Shown here: piece after piece, positions 36,501 to 48,844 of the stretch
Position numbering within the stretch: position 1 is the first letter of the stretch
Layout: every line of letters starts with the position of its first letter
Assembly (NCBI GenBank): GCA_947095535.1
Contig: OX352773.1
Location: 166,792,438-166,856,437 of the forward strand
Length of the DNA: 64,000 nt
DNA from: Poecilobothrus nobilitatus
Lineage: Eukaryota > Arthropoda > Insecta > Diptera > Dolichopodidae
Direction of reading: 5' to 3'
Translations under genes and position numbers: made by a program
The notes under the pieces: model-generated
The model's database searches: none
What the model saw: only the letters and a program-made list of their open reading frames with translations
What the model was told of the DNA's origin: nothing

Positions 36501-36873
36501 TCTGCATATATATTTATGAGTAAATAAATTTTTTCTACGGGAACTAAGCTAGGGCTCTTCTAGTTTTCAAGATATTGGGACTTGAATAAAATTTAATTAT
36601 TTCTTTTTACCGTTTTCATAATTTTACATATTTAACCCTGTTTCTAGACTATATATTTATGAAAATTTTGTAAATTGTATTCAAAAGCTTAAGAAATCTA
36701 CTTTTAAACAAGTACCTATATTTAATTTTCTATCTTTTACAGTTTTAAAATTTTAACAATTTATTTTTGAAAAAAGCATAAGTATTTACGCCATGACGTA
36801 ACATGAAAAATAGATGTACTCATAAAGTATGTATGCAATGCAGTGATATATAAGTAGCATTGCATTTTCTTAG

Positions 36874-37036
36874 GAAACATCCTGCATATGTGGCTCTCAC
36901 GTTCACAGTAGAAAATTTTTGGATTCCAAAAAAAAAGAATGGAACCCCAACCACAAATTTAGTTTATAAGGAAGAGGAAATAAAATGTAAAGTAAAAAAT
37001 TGTATTCAAGAAGAACCGTGGAGAAAAACGGATTAA
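36874..37036 (+). CDS. Orphan exon-like open frame, unknown
   Basis: After a pyrimidine-rich acceptor (TTGCATTTTCTTAG) an open frame in phase 2 runs 53 codons to TAA. It includes KHPAYVALTFTVENFWIP, then NGTPTTNLVYKEEEIKCK and NCIQEEPWRKTD. Codon choice looks more coding-like than its surroundings. The phase does not match the phase-1 anchor exons and no upstream partner was found. It may be a terminal exon of an unseen gene or a transposon scrap. Confidence 0.3.
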
Positions 37037-37467
37037 ACATATTAAAATCTAGCAATTACTATATATACATATATGTATATATATATATATATTGCCATTA
37101 TTGAAACAAACAACTGATTAATAAATAATAACCATTAGCAATTTAATGATAGTATTGAATTATTATTATTATAATATAGAAGTTACATATTTTAAATAAG
37201 TTCTGCTGTAATTACACGTAAGTATAAATAAATAAATACTTTAAGTCGTAAAAAAATTAAAGCAACAAAAAAGAAAAAACTCAAAATAATTAATATAGAA
37301 ATAATTTATGTATATTATTGATAAGATATAATTTGATCTTATTATCATTTAATTAATATTTTATTTTTGGATTTTTTTTTTCTTTTTAATTTAATTATTA
37401 TAGTTATTTTAATTAAAAATTTAGTTACTTATTCACTTTACGAATATATATACATAATATTATAATT

Positions 37468-37588
37468 ATGGGGCTTGGAGTTGTACCGATTTTAGCAATG
37501 ATATTGTTATCATTATTTTTTTTATATTATATTATTGATTCATATATAAGATATAGAGTTAGAAATTTAACGAGATCAGCAATAACAG
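37468..37588 (+). CDS. Array exon 3: membrane-anchor first exon (partial gene)
   Basis: ATG opens MGLGVVPILAMILLSLFFLY, a long hydrophobic segment, followed by basic IRYRVRNLTRSAIT. It ends at G|GTTTGT in phase 1 after 40 codons. It lacks the cysteine cluster of several other members but shares size, topology, strand and phase. Confidence 0.55.
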
Positions 37589-37689
37589 GTTTGTACTTAC
37601 ATATATAAAAATTTACTTACTTAAACTTTTATTAAATAATATTTCGGAGATTGGGTTCGAGCATTATAGATTTGTCTTTATACTTAAGT

Positions 37690-37957
37690 AGTACCACAGA
37701 CTAAATAAAGTATACGTAGACGATCAGTTAAATTTTTAGTTTTTTTTTTTGGAGCCAGACCAAGCAGTTTAGAATATTTAAATTACAAAAATAAAAAATA
37801 CAAAAGAATATTCTATAAATTTTTATTTTTGCTATTTAAATATTCTAAAATATTTAGTCTGGCTCCAAAAAAAAATTTTCATTCTGGCTCCTATAAAATA
37901 CTTAAAATTTTTATATGAAACTGTTAGTCTGTATAGTCTTTAGTCTGTGGTAGTACA
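37690..37957. repeat. MITE-like nested inverted repeat
   Basis: The outer ends GTACCACAGACTAAA and TTTAGTCTGTGGTAGTAC are inverted. The inner pairs 'TTTTGGAGCCAGAC' and 'GTCTGGCTCCAAAA' are also inverted, flanking an A/T centre. About 270 bases, non-coding: a foldback or MITE in the region just after array exon 3. Confidence 0.65.
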
Positions 37958-39605
37958 TAACTATTTTTTGTTCTTAAGATTTTCTTTATACTATTTATAG
38001 GTATATGAATTAACTAATCTTAAAGAATAAAGAATTAATAACCTATTTAAGTAGTAATTGAATATTAATTATTTTATTAACTATAATTTTTATTTTGCAA
38101 ATAATTTAAAATTACGTATTAAATATATTAATAGTTTTTCTCTTTGTTTTTGTTTGTTTAATTAATCATCGTTATTAAGTTTACAGTAAGATATGATTGT
38201 ATATGTATATAGTCGTATATGTATTGTATATTATTTAGTTTTTTCTTTTTAAGTAATGGTACAGGTACATTTTGGTTTAACATTTCTGAGGTTACCAAAC
38301 GAATACGGTTTTTTTTTAATAGCACATTTCGAGACTTATTACAACAATACATAATTTTTGCGTTCCTTTTATAGAGTAAAATGTTCATTTCTATTTCCAA
38401 CTACACCAGCCTTTGAGAAAGAGTAAATAGGAGTAAATATGATTATGTTTAATTAGCGTCCCTTTTTGTCAACTACTCCCAACTACACTCAACTAAGTAC
38501 TCTTTTCGTGTACACAAACAATAATATAACTTAATTAACCATAACTTATTAAAAATAAGGTAAATACTTATTGGATCAACAACCGCATTTATTTATTTAT
38601 TTTTTTTTTAATTTTCTTTAACAAATTCCTAGTGACACATAAGTAGATATTTACTAATATATTTTCTACATAAATATATGTATATCTTCCCTTAGAAAAT
38701 TTTAACTTTCGAATTTTTTATTGGATTAAATAAAAGTTTACTATAAATATAATAACTGTACTTACTTATTATCTATAAATAATACATATTATATGTGTAC
38801 TATTGGATTATGTATATTATGTATATAAATATAAATATAGATAATACATAATACATAATACTTAATCATATAGTATATAGTCAATCCTTAATTCATTTAC
38901 CATTTACTTATAAGTACATAAAAAATAAAAGTCAATATCAAACATAATCAAACAAGTAACTGACCTAAATAACAACGTACGATATAATATAACGTCTGTC
39001 AAAATACGCGACAATGAGCATTTGAATTTTCAACGTTTTTTTTTACTGTCAAGGGAATTTATTTTGTTTTCCTTTGTTTTGTTTCTCATTTTGTATTGAT
39101 CTTTGACGCTGATTAGACGTTCAGTTTTTCAGTTAGTGCTTCAGCACTGAAAACATGAAAAGTGGTTATAATTACTATCAGTTTGAACTAAAAATAATTT
39201 TGTTCATGAAAATTATTGTAATACGACGATACTGCATTGATCAAATATTTTTTCATTTAAACTTGGAACTTTGGTTGCGAAATTTGAAATACTTAATTGG
39301 AATTCATATAACTAAAGAAAAGTTTATATTGTTTAAACTTTTTTTTATTCTTTCCATTTCGTATTTTACAACAACAAATATGGATCTTTAGTTAAAACTG
39401 ACTAAAAATTGAACGTGTAATTATCGCCTTTAGATGTCATATTGATATAAATTTCAAATTTTTATAGAAATGTGTAAAATTATTTAGTATTAAAAAAAGT
39501 ATTAAGTATCCTATAAAAATAAATAAATCTTTGTTTCTTCCATATTTTTCAATATAATAGGTACATATTGTAAAAACTGTATTCTTTAAATAAAAAATAA
39601 TATGT
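37958..39605. other. Putative intron/intergenic DNA
   Basis: A/T-rich with microsatellite-like ATACATAATACATAA text near 38790-38870. The short frames (38158-38400 on -, 39155-39391 on +) have no family cue. Confidence 0.4.
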
Positions 39606-39609
39606 AAAA

Positions 39610-39990
39610 AAAATATTTTTTAAAATATGCTTTTATCGAAAGCAAATTCGCCCCCTAAAAAGTAGAAAATAAAATTGATTGCAAAACTTTAGCTTTTTTG
39701 ACTGTTATAATATAAAAGTGAATTGCTAGTGCAAGCATTTTGGACTGTTATAATATAAAAGTAAATTGCTGGAATAAGGTTAAATAAAAATCTAGGAAAT
39801 TTGAGGTTCGTGTTTCTTTTTTATTCCAGCAATTTACTTTTATATTATAACAGTCCAAAATGCTTGCACTAGCAACTCACTTTTATATTATAACAGTCCA
39901 AAAAGCTAAAGTTTTGCAATCAATTTTATTTTCTACTTTTTAGGGGGCGAATTCGGTTTTGATAAAAGCATATGTATTTTAAAAATTATT
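39610..39990. repeat. Long near-perfect foldback, ~165-bp arms
   Basis: The left arm (about 39610-39777) and the right arm (about 39826-39990) are inverted copies with only a handful of mismatches, around a loop of ~48 bases. Shared landmarks are 'TTCGCCCCCTAAAAAGTAG', 'GATTGCAAAACTTTAGCTTT' and 'GCTAGTGCAAGCATTTTGG'. Within each arm a ~30-base unit containing 'GACTGTTATAATATAAAAG' occurs twice. If transcribed, it would form a long hairpin RNA. It could be a foldback/MITE transposon or an hpRNA source of siRNAs. Confidence 0.85.
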
Positions 39991-40444
39991 TTTTTTACTT
40001 ATTATTTTATTTTATACTTTTTAGTTTTAAATGAAACACATAATTTTAATTAAAAAAACAAAATTTAAAAATATGGGATATTTTTTATTCATACATACAT
40101 TAATTATTGTTTCTGATATAAAATACGTTTTATTTTACACCAAATGTTTAAGTAAATTAAGAGATGTTAAATCGATTCCATTACAGCAAGAGTAAAAATT
40201 TTTTATTCCAGTATGTAATTCATAAATAAAGAAAGTACCTCGAAGGGTAAAATATGTACCAAAATACTGTGATTATATAAATATTACAATCCAACAACAT
40301 AACTCGAATGAAAATGATATACATAAATGTACTTTACTGTATATTTCTATAGTACACTATTAGTAGTATATCGTATATTCAAACAAACATCAAACCTTGT
40401 ACACCTACCTAGTACCTACCTAATCGCTTAATAAGATCATGCAG

Positions 40445-40540
40445 TAAAAAATGTTGACAAATATCTTGATTTAAATTATAAACAAATGGAGCGGAACAAA
40501 ATAATTTAGGAAATTAGTTTAACATAATATTATGTGCATC
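40445..40540 (+). repeat. Truncated copy of the 41-kb repeat unit
   Basis: 'AAAAATGTTGACAAATATCTTG', 'TAAACAAATG' and 'CAAAATAATTTAG' match the start of the two longer units at about 41070 and 41475. It is interrupted by the SINE at 40541. Confidence 0.55.
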
Positions 40541-40790
40541 CAGCCATTGGTGCAGTGGTTGACGCACCGCTTCTCATTCATAAGGGAATGAGAGGTCTCG
40601 GGTTCAATTCCCGGCTGGGTACAATAATTATAATATAAAAAAAAAAATATTCATATATCGCAATATGTAAATACTTTATAATATATCATTATATCACGTA
40701 CACATTCCTACCAGGAAACAAGGGTTATAGCTACCTGGCACATTTATGTACCACGGTACCTGAATATAAATAAATAAATAAATATTATGT
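40541..40790 (+). mobile_element. tRNA-derived SINE with near-complete cloverleaf head
   Basis: The head pairs CCAGCC with GGCTGG like an acceptor stem. It has a D-arm/A box (TGGTGCAGTGGTTGACGCACC) and a T arm/B box (GGGTTCAATTCCCG). The anticodon hairpin is abnormal: CTCATTC pairs with GAATGAG around a six-base loop, so it is not a standard tRNA. A body and an AAATAAATAAATA tail follow to about 40790, marking a SINE. Confidence 0.75.
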
Positions 40791-41069
40791 ACATACGTAC
40801 GTACATATTTACAAACGTAGTTTTAATTTTTTGTGTTGACAAAATTTTGTTTGTAAATCATAATGCGTAATGCGCAAAAGCATAATTTTGATCTTTACTT
40901 TTTATATTCTTTTCTATGTACAAAAATAATATTATGTATGTATGTAGTTTGAATTTGGCAATTGGAATTATTTTGAATAAAATTTTATTTGTATATCTAT
41001 ATACACAATATACATAATAAATGTTCCTAAATAAAACACATAAAACATTAATTTTTAACGACATGCATA

Positions 41070-41410
41070 TTCAATATGCAATAAAGAATGTTGACAACAA
41101 ATATTCTGATTTAAATCCTAAACAAATGTTTTAAAACAAAATAATTTAGCAACATAAAAATATTGTACCTATATATTTTGTGTTTTGCTAAATCCTAATA
41201 CAAAACAAATGTACACATCAAGATTGATTGAACTAAATTATTATAGGAGGAAAGATCAAATAATATGTGTATATTATACATAAAATTTTATTAAAAAAAT
41301 GTTGATGAATACAGTTAACAAAAAAAAAAAAATGTACGTACACGAATTGGATTTGAACCAAATCACTCTTACTTTCAAAACCTGTACACTCTCCTCTGCA
41401 CTATACAACA
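41070..41410 (-). repeat. SINE-containing repeat unit, first long copy
   Basis: A unit running from 'ATTCAATATGCAATAAAGAAT' to an A-run, then a minus-strand tRNA-like head: B box GGTTCAAATCC and A box TAGTGCAGAGGAGAG when reverse-complemented. The next unit, at 41475, repeats it in the same orientation. Confidence 0.65.
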
Positions 41411-41474
41411 CTTAAATATTTAATGAACATATTACGAACATAAAATCAGATAAAATCTTAATTTTTAACCATGT

Positions 41475-41850
41475 ATATTCAATATGCGTTAAAGAATGTT
41501 GACAGCAAATATTTTGATTTAAATACTAAACAAATGTTGTAAACAAAATAACTTAGCAACATACATAAAAATATTGTATGTATGGATTGTGTTTTGCTAA
41601 TTATGCTAATACAAAACACCAGGAAAGATCAAAAATATAATGTGTATGTTTGTATGCATGAATAAGGGATAAAAATGTAAGTTTTAAATTGATATATACA
41701 AAAATGTATACATATTTTACTCAAAAAATGTTGATGAATAGATAGATAAAAAAAAAAAAATGTTGCATGTGAACTGGATTCGAACAACATGATGCCCACT
41801 TTTGAAACCTGTACACTATCCTCTGCACCATACTACACTTACATGTTGCT
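41475..41850 (-). repeat. SINE-containing repeat unit, second long copy
   Basis: It matches 41070-41410 in order: 'AAAGAATGTTGACAGCAAAT', 'CTAAACAAATGTTG', 'TTGTGTTTTGCTAA', 'AAAAAATGTTGATGAATAG', an A-run, then a minus-strand tRNA-like head with B box GTTCGAATCC. The direct tandem arrangement shows a local duplication or repeated insertion. Confidence 0.65.
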
Positions 41851-44800
41851 AACAGATTACGAAGATAATAAAAAGCGTGACAGAATGACAAATAAATAAA
41901 TAAATAAATAAATAAACCGACAGCGACGAGTTAATATAAAAGCTGATAAAAGCATATAAAAAAATCGATTTTAAGTTTATTTTTCTCTGAAACCATATAT
42001 ACATAGTTATGAAATTGCCAAACGTAAGCATTTAATTTTGATAAAGACCACGTATCGGCGTATTAAGGTCATTTCTCTAATACTGACGTTGGCGGCTGGC
42101 ATGTAACTTTTTTAAAGTTGAATTTGAGCAATGTTCAAACCTGAACGATGATCACTGAACTATTTGACAGTTTGATTAAATTGTCACTTCTTCTTTGTGT
42201 TTTTTTTTTGTTTTTTTTTTGTAAACAATAAAAAAAAATATTTAAAGTACTTAAAGACTTACTTTAAAGTCTTTACTATCTTTTACTAAATTTAATAAAT
42301 ATTGATATACAATAACATTTTAAAGTTCACTGACAATTGAAATTACGCCAGCATTGAAGACTGAAATAAAAAACAACGCTGGAGTGAAACTTTTTTAAAG
42401 TTAAAGTTACACACCAACGCGAGAATGGTTTTTAAATACGTCTTACGTTCTTATTTAGGTCAGAGTGTTAGGTCGATAATTATCTAACCATCTTATATGC
42501 ATTTTATATGGTTACACTATTAACTGATGTTACATACTTATAGATTCATTTTCTTAATTTACCGTTGCATTTGTATTTAAAAAAATCATCTTAAATAAAA
42601 ATTAATTATTTAGTCTTTTTGTTTTGGTAACCATATATAAGTGAGTACTATGTTCATTATTATATTTATTTTATTTTGTCTAGACAGGGTGCTTCCTTTG
42701 AATTTTTCTCTTCAAATTATTTTATTTTTTTCTTTTATTTTTTACTCCACTGCTGAATTAAACCAATGGAAAATTAATTAAAATAAAAATATAAAATAAA
42801 ATTAAAAGTTATTAATTTCAAAATTAAAAATGTTTAATAATTAATTAATAATAATCAATAAATAATTGAATTAATATTTATAATACCTGGAATAGTTAAT
42901 TAATAATACGAAAAACGATGATTCGAGAAATTTTCGTTATAAAATTTATTTTCAATTATTTTAGCTTGAACTACATATATAGCATACGTATACCCGCTAA
43001 CTATATAACTATAATTTATATTATGAAATAAAGCTCACCATAAAAAATGAAAAAGTATTTGGAGATAAAAAAAAAACATTTTTTATTTATCAATTATCAT
43101 ATTAGTACATAAGTACATATATAATATAAGAACACAGTTATGTGTTAATTAATGTATAGGTATAGGTGATATTTAAATTATATTTAAATTATGATCAAAT
43201 AATTGGGTATACTCACAAATACTTCTTATTCAAAATGAAAACAAATTTAGTTAACAGTTAATTATGTAGAGTTAGACCAACCTTTAGATTACAGTTACAT
43301 AATATAATATATATAATTATGCTTCCTATGGTAATTTATTATTTATTAAATAACATCTCGTTATTAGTCTTAAGCGTAAAACAATCGTTTGTTTTAAGTA
43401 CTTAACGATTGTAACTGACGATACGATTTAAATGTTGTACTTGAATGCAAAAAATACCTAAAGGATTTTCCAAAAAACGAATTTTTCCACTCGAACACAC
43501 ACTAAAATCTTCTTGTATAGAGATATTTTGTTTCAGTTAACACTTGTTGACTTCGACTAAAAGTACTTATTCCAAAGAGAAACAAAAAAGATCTACAGAT
43601 ATGATCATTAGTTCCATTAAAATTATGACAATTTTGTTTGAATCATAAGTTCTATTCAACGAAATAAAGTCAAATATAAATTTTGTAATATTTCTGAAAA
43701 AAAAATATATATACATATATCCGTTTATGTCTTATATGGATGTATGTATGATGTATGTATGAAACTTTACTGAACAAATATCCCGAATTTAAATTTTGTT
43801 GAAAAAAATCGCGAATGCTACAAAATCGGAATTGGATTCCTTTTTCCAGAATCTAAATATATATGTATATACATAAATGCATATGCGAAATTTAGAATTA
43901 AAAGGGATTTTTGAGTTAGATTGAAAATCAGAGAATTTATATATCCGTATTTGCGAGATACTGAATTAGGAGTGATTTTAGAGTTGAATTCTGAAAAAGG
44001 GTATAATCCTGATTTTACAACCAGCTTTAAAATCCTCCCTAATTATTTTTTTTTATATATACATATTAGAAAAGTGCAACTATGGCCATTTTATTTGAGA
44101 TATAACTTCCAGCAAAAAAGTGCGGAACTTATGATCATTTTATTTGACACTTAGTTTCCAACAGAAAATTGGTTAGAATCTATGTGGAGGTAATAAATTC
44201 ATTTCGAAATGGACTTTAATTTAATTGAAATTCCATTTAAGAGGACATTAGTTTCATGACACTTATGTCCGTGGAAGTTAAGTTATCCCTCTCTCTTAAA
44301 TTATATATGTATAAGTAAATTTTTATATGCACGACATTTAATTTTGTGTTTTTTTTTTTTTTTTTGATTTTAAGCTCTAATAAGGAGTGTACCTATACCT
44401 GTAATTGATTTACATGAATGAATTCTTAATTTATTTCATGGAAGTAATTATGATTTCTTTGAATTATAAATTTCTTATAAAAAATGTATATAAGAAAATA
44501 AGTATCGAAATTTTTGAATGATACTGTATTAGATTTTTAACGAAAAATTCACAATTAATGTTTATAATATTAAATTTTATCAGATTTTTACGTGAAAATA
44601 AACCCTTTGTATAATTAATGTCAACTTTTTATGGTTGAAATTAGAGATTAAAAAATAATAGTCAGTACTATAATGTTTATATATATACAAATGTATATTA
44701 AAGTATAAGTATTTAAAAGTCATTGTATTTTGAAAAAAAAAAAATAATAATAATAATAAAAATACATAACTTATACATAACAGTTTTTAAGATTAGTTTT

Positions 44801-44953
44801 GTTTAAAAATTCTTTAGAATAACATCTAAGTATTTTTTTTTTTTATTATTAAAAAAAAATTTTTTTCTTTCAAAATTTAATAAATTTTTACTTGCGCATA
44901 AATATTATTTTCGTGGAAGTTACAATTTCAAAGAAAAGTTTTTTAAATAGAAA
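41851..44953. other. Putative intron/intergenic DNA
   Basis: A/T-rich with AAATAAAT and ATGTATG microsatellites. One copy of the dispersed core ('CCTGATTTTACAACCAGC') is at about 44010. The frame at 43921-44154 runs through this repeat and is not a gene. Confidence 0.4.
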
Positions 44954-45083
44954 ATGGATTTATTAGATTGTTTTAGTTGCTGTGATTTATGCTGTGTGGC
45001 AATGGCAGTTGGTGCATGTTTTTGTTGTGCACAATCTGTGAAAAATGATTCAGCTCATCAGGGACAAATAATAAACCCACCAC
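44954..45083 (+). CDS. Array exon 4: cysteine-rich membrane-anchor first exon (partial gene)
   Basis: ATG opens MDLLDCFSCCDLCCVAMAVG, followed by ACFCCAQSVKNDSAHQ and an end in INPP. It ends at C|GTAAGT in phase 1 after 43 codons. Eight cysteines fall within the first 25 residues, in pairs on both sides of a short hydrophobic core (VAMAVGA). Such a segment could be a heavily acylated membrane anchor rather than a classical helix. No downstream exon is visible before 52.5 kb. Confidence 0.6.
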
Positions 45084-47105
45084 GTAAGTTGTTTTAATAC
45101 AAACAAAAATTGAAAATTTTTTAACAAAAATTTAATTGTCAAAAAAAAAACAACATTTGACATTTTCTTAGTTTAATTTTTTCTTTCAATAGTGACAAAC
45201 AAAATAAAAGCTGTAATATTAATTTTTATTTACATACTTATATAAAAATTTTTTATTTTTATCTTATTTAAATTTTAATTACGTTGTTTAAATTCATTAT
45301 CAGCTATTAATTATATAGTTCTTTGATAAATGAAATAGCATTGCCCAATATTAATAATTTTTATGCTGAATAATAACTGAAAATGCTTTTTAGCGCATTT
45401 TTTATAAAAAAAAATTGTAAAATTTACTTTTTAGTTTCGATCGTTTGTGTGTCCGTCTGTCGCTTGTCTACCTGTTTCTAAAATTTCTACGCCTTAGTTT
45501 TAAGAAATTTAAGCTTTAACAATGGTTAAGTTTCTTAATTAAAACAATTATGTAATGTTGTAAAACAACTTTTTTATGTAGTGTCATCTATTACGCATTT
45601 GCAGCCTCTTAAAATTTTAAAAGCTATGTCAAATACTTATGTATATCTCAAATCCTGCTTATCATTTTTTGAGTTTAACTACCGCAAACAACAGGACATT
45701 GTTTTAGCTTTATGGATCAATATCAAAAGTATACCTACAAATTTTTGCATTTAGTATTTAAATTTACCGTTATATGAAGATAACGCTTTTCCTCCTTCAT
45801 ACATACGACATGTTTTGAATTATAACATTGATTTGAGAGATGAAAGATTTTTTAGAATTAAGTATAAGTTACCTCAGAAATTTTTTTTTGTAGCTATTAG
45901 GACTCAAAAATTGAAACCTGTATGATACACACTGTACAAATTTCTTTAAAGTAAAACGTAAATCTTAAAGTTTTGACCTATAATTATGCATGGTTAATAG
46001 CTTTTCTTAATTAAGTATAACTATATAGGGTTTCCTGAAAATAGAAGAAAGTGTCTGTTTTTAGTACAAGTTTTTGTTATTATAAAATTCTAAGAAAATT
46101 TAAAAATTCTAAACTATTTTTATTTCTTTTGGAAAATATGGTCGTTTTTAGAAGACAACTTTGGTTTACATTTTGCCTAGTTCTTCTTTCCATTCCTACC
46201 TATAAGGAGTAATAAGATATCCACTAAGTTTATTTTTATTTATATTAGAATTAGACAAAGCTTTAGCTTTTCAAATTTAACTCAGTATAGTTTCACAAAG
46301 CCATTTGTTACTGGGCTCGGTTGCTATTGTTAATCTATTTCTAATACCAGAATTATTTATTTATGTATACTTATTTTTAAATGTCATATTACCATATAAA
46401 AATGGCAACTACCTATTAAATATTATGACCTAATCGAGCTTGGAATCTGAAACTTTTCGATTGAAACGGTTTAAATCGGAAACTTTTCGGTTGAAAGGCC
46501 ACTTATTAAATACTAATACGCCATTGGTCAAAATAAATATACGAATTACTTATAAAATTCAATAATGTTTAATAATTAATTTAAGTATGTATGTATTTAC
46601 AGTTTAATAAAAAATTAAGGATTTTAATGTTTAAATAAAACGCTACCCTTATATTATATTTTTATTTATACATATATGTATGTATAACAAAAATTATACA
46701 AACTTAAATAAAAAAATTAAAATTTACAATTTTTATACCTATTACCTACCTATGTTTAAACAAGTTTCCATTTTAATTAAATTATTTATTCACAATATTT
46801 TAGCCACAATTGTATACATATGTATTTTGCATATTCATTTAAACTAGTTAAAAACTTTTAAAACAAATAGTTATGATTCAGTTCAATAAATAATAGTATA
46901 GGCATCACTAAACAATAGCATTTAATGACTAATAAGTAAGTATATAAAAACACCGCAACCCGTATATTTTAGTTTTACTTTTTTTTAAATTTGATTCATA
47001 TCAAAATTATATTTTTTTTAATTAAATTTTTAATTTAAATTTTTACATTAAAAAAAAAATTAGAAAATTATTTCCTCCATTCTATTGAACAATAAAGACA
47101 ATGTG
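45084..47105. other. Putative intron/intergenic DNA
   Basis: A/T-rich. Old repeat debris near 45430-45930 ('CCGTCTGTCGCTTGTCTACC') recalls the GGAC-type repeats. No exon was recognised. Confidence 0.4.
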
Positions 47106-47109
47106 AGAA

Positions 47110-47390
47110 TGTATCAGAATCCTTCCAGAATCCGAACCCCATGAACTGATTTTGTCCAGATGCAATCCCCGCCTTCCTTTCGTAATAAGTAACCTACTAT
47201 ATAATTTTTATCAAAATAGTTTTATTAGTTTTTGAGTTATCGGACGAATGGACGGACGGACATCGTTAAATCGACTCAGGAGGTGATCCTGAATATATGT
47301 ACATGTCCATATCTAACTCGCTTCCTTTTGGTGGTTACAAACACCATATTAAAGTTAATAGACTCTATACTTTAGGTGTAGGGTATAATA
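47110..47390 (+). repeat. 3' end of the composite GGACGGAC repeat
   Basis: It closely matches 15235-15510: 'CAGAATCCGAACCCCATGAA', 'AGTAACCTACTATATAA', 'TTTTTGAGTTATCGGACGAA', 'GGAGGTGATCCTGA', 'ACTCGCTTCCTTTTGGTGG' and 'TTTAGGTGTAGGGTATAA'. The internal tandem units are missing here. Confidence 0.7.
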
Positions 47391-48839
47391 AAATTAAAAT
47401 AAATTACTTTTAGTATGTTTGAGAAACTATCAAAGGCTTGTTATAAAATTATATCGCCACTATACCCACTTTTACCGTAATCCATATTTTATTCGTAATT
47501 TATATCTAGTCCATATTTTGTTTATATATACTTTCCTTGACCAAGAAGCTAATACATTTGTACTAAATGTTGGCACATATAACTTAATATTTGATTATAA
47601 AAGGGAGGTCGTGGTGTATAGTATGTAAAGTTTCACACAATCATGGAGGATTCATGCTAATTTTACTGCTAAAGGGTCTTTCGTTAATTCCCTACTCTCG
47701 CAAAAAAATAGGAGTTCTTATTTTCAATTGTAACTTATACGAAAAAAGGAAATTAAACCTAGTAGCGTAAACTACGACATAAACATACCTTGTAGTTTAC
47801 ATGATATAAACATATACTTAATTGCAGTTAGTCACCATAAAAGTAAAATATATTAGTTATTTAATTTGTTAACGAATGTTAAATAATCATATAGCACAAT
47901 CATGAAATTGATAATAGTTCTAAAGAACACAATCTTATCTTTATATTAATTTTTTTTTGTTTTTCTTGTTTTTTTTTTTTTTGGAAGTTAATTGTTTATT
48001 TTAGTTTTTTTACCCTTTAAATTAATTTGCAATATTAATGATAAGATAACTGATAAGATAAGTTTTGAAAATAAATACATATATATAATTAGTTATACCT
48101 AGTCATACTTATTTATAGTGTTAAATATTTAAAATTACGTTTGTGACAAAATAAAATGTATACTACTTATATACTATAATATTTACTACTAAAATTTTTA
48201 GATTTTTCTGTTTGAAACCTAATTAAGATAAATCATATAAGTATATAAATGTTTATAGTACCACTTTTTGATTTTTAATCTAATTGCTTAGTTTTGTTGC
48301 ATTAATTATAGTGATGACTATAAGGTGACTAAAATAAGGAAGTTAAATTAAAAAGTTGCTTTTATTTTTTAAAATATTTTTGATTAATTTAAAACATTTA
48401 TTTAATTTATTTAATTTAATTTTTTAAAGAAATGCTAAGAAACATGACTGTTTACCTACATAATACCTACATTAGATTAGGTTATATTGTTATTTATGTA
48501 ATATAAATAACACTGCGGCCTTTTGATGTAGATCTATTGTGCTCCCCCTGTTAATACGTGCTGTGAATTTTTCCTCCACTTATAATACTTCTGTCAGCCC
48601 TACTGCCTCTAAGAAAATAAAGATTTGAATATAGGGTATATTGCTTAAAGTACTTCTACTTCATCTTCAGCAATATGCTTTGAGGTGACACTGTTTACCT
48701 ATTCATAACAAAATGATTATACAAGATGAAAAACATAAACATTTTCTTTAATACCGAGGATAGCACAAGCTAAAATTGAATAGCTTTGTTAATGATTTAG
48801 TTAAACATTAAGATTTTGCTTTATAGATATCTCGTAGGG
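47391..48839. other. Putative intron/intergenic DNA
   Basis: No convincing gene. The frame at 47419-47628 lacks a recognisable motif. GC-richer text at 48510-48620 ('CACTGCGGCCTTTTGATG') is probably transposon debris. Confidence 0.4.
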
Positions 48840-48844
48840 ATTAA

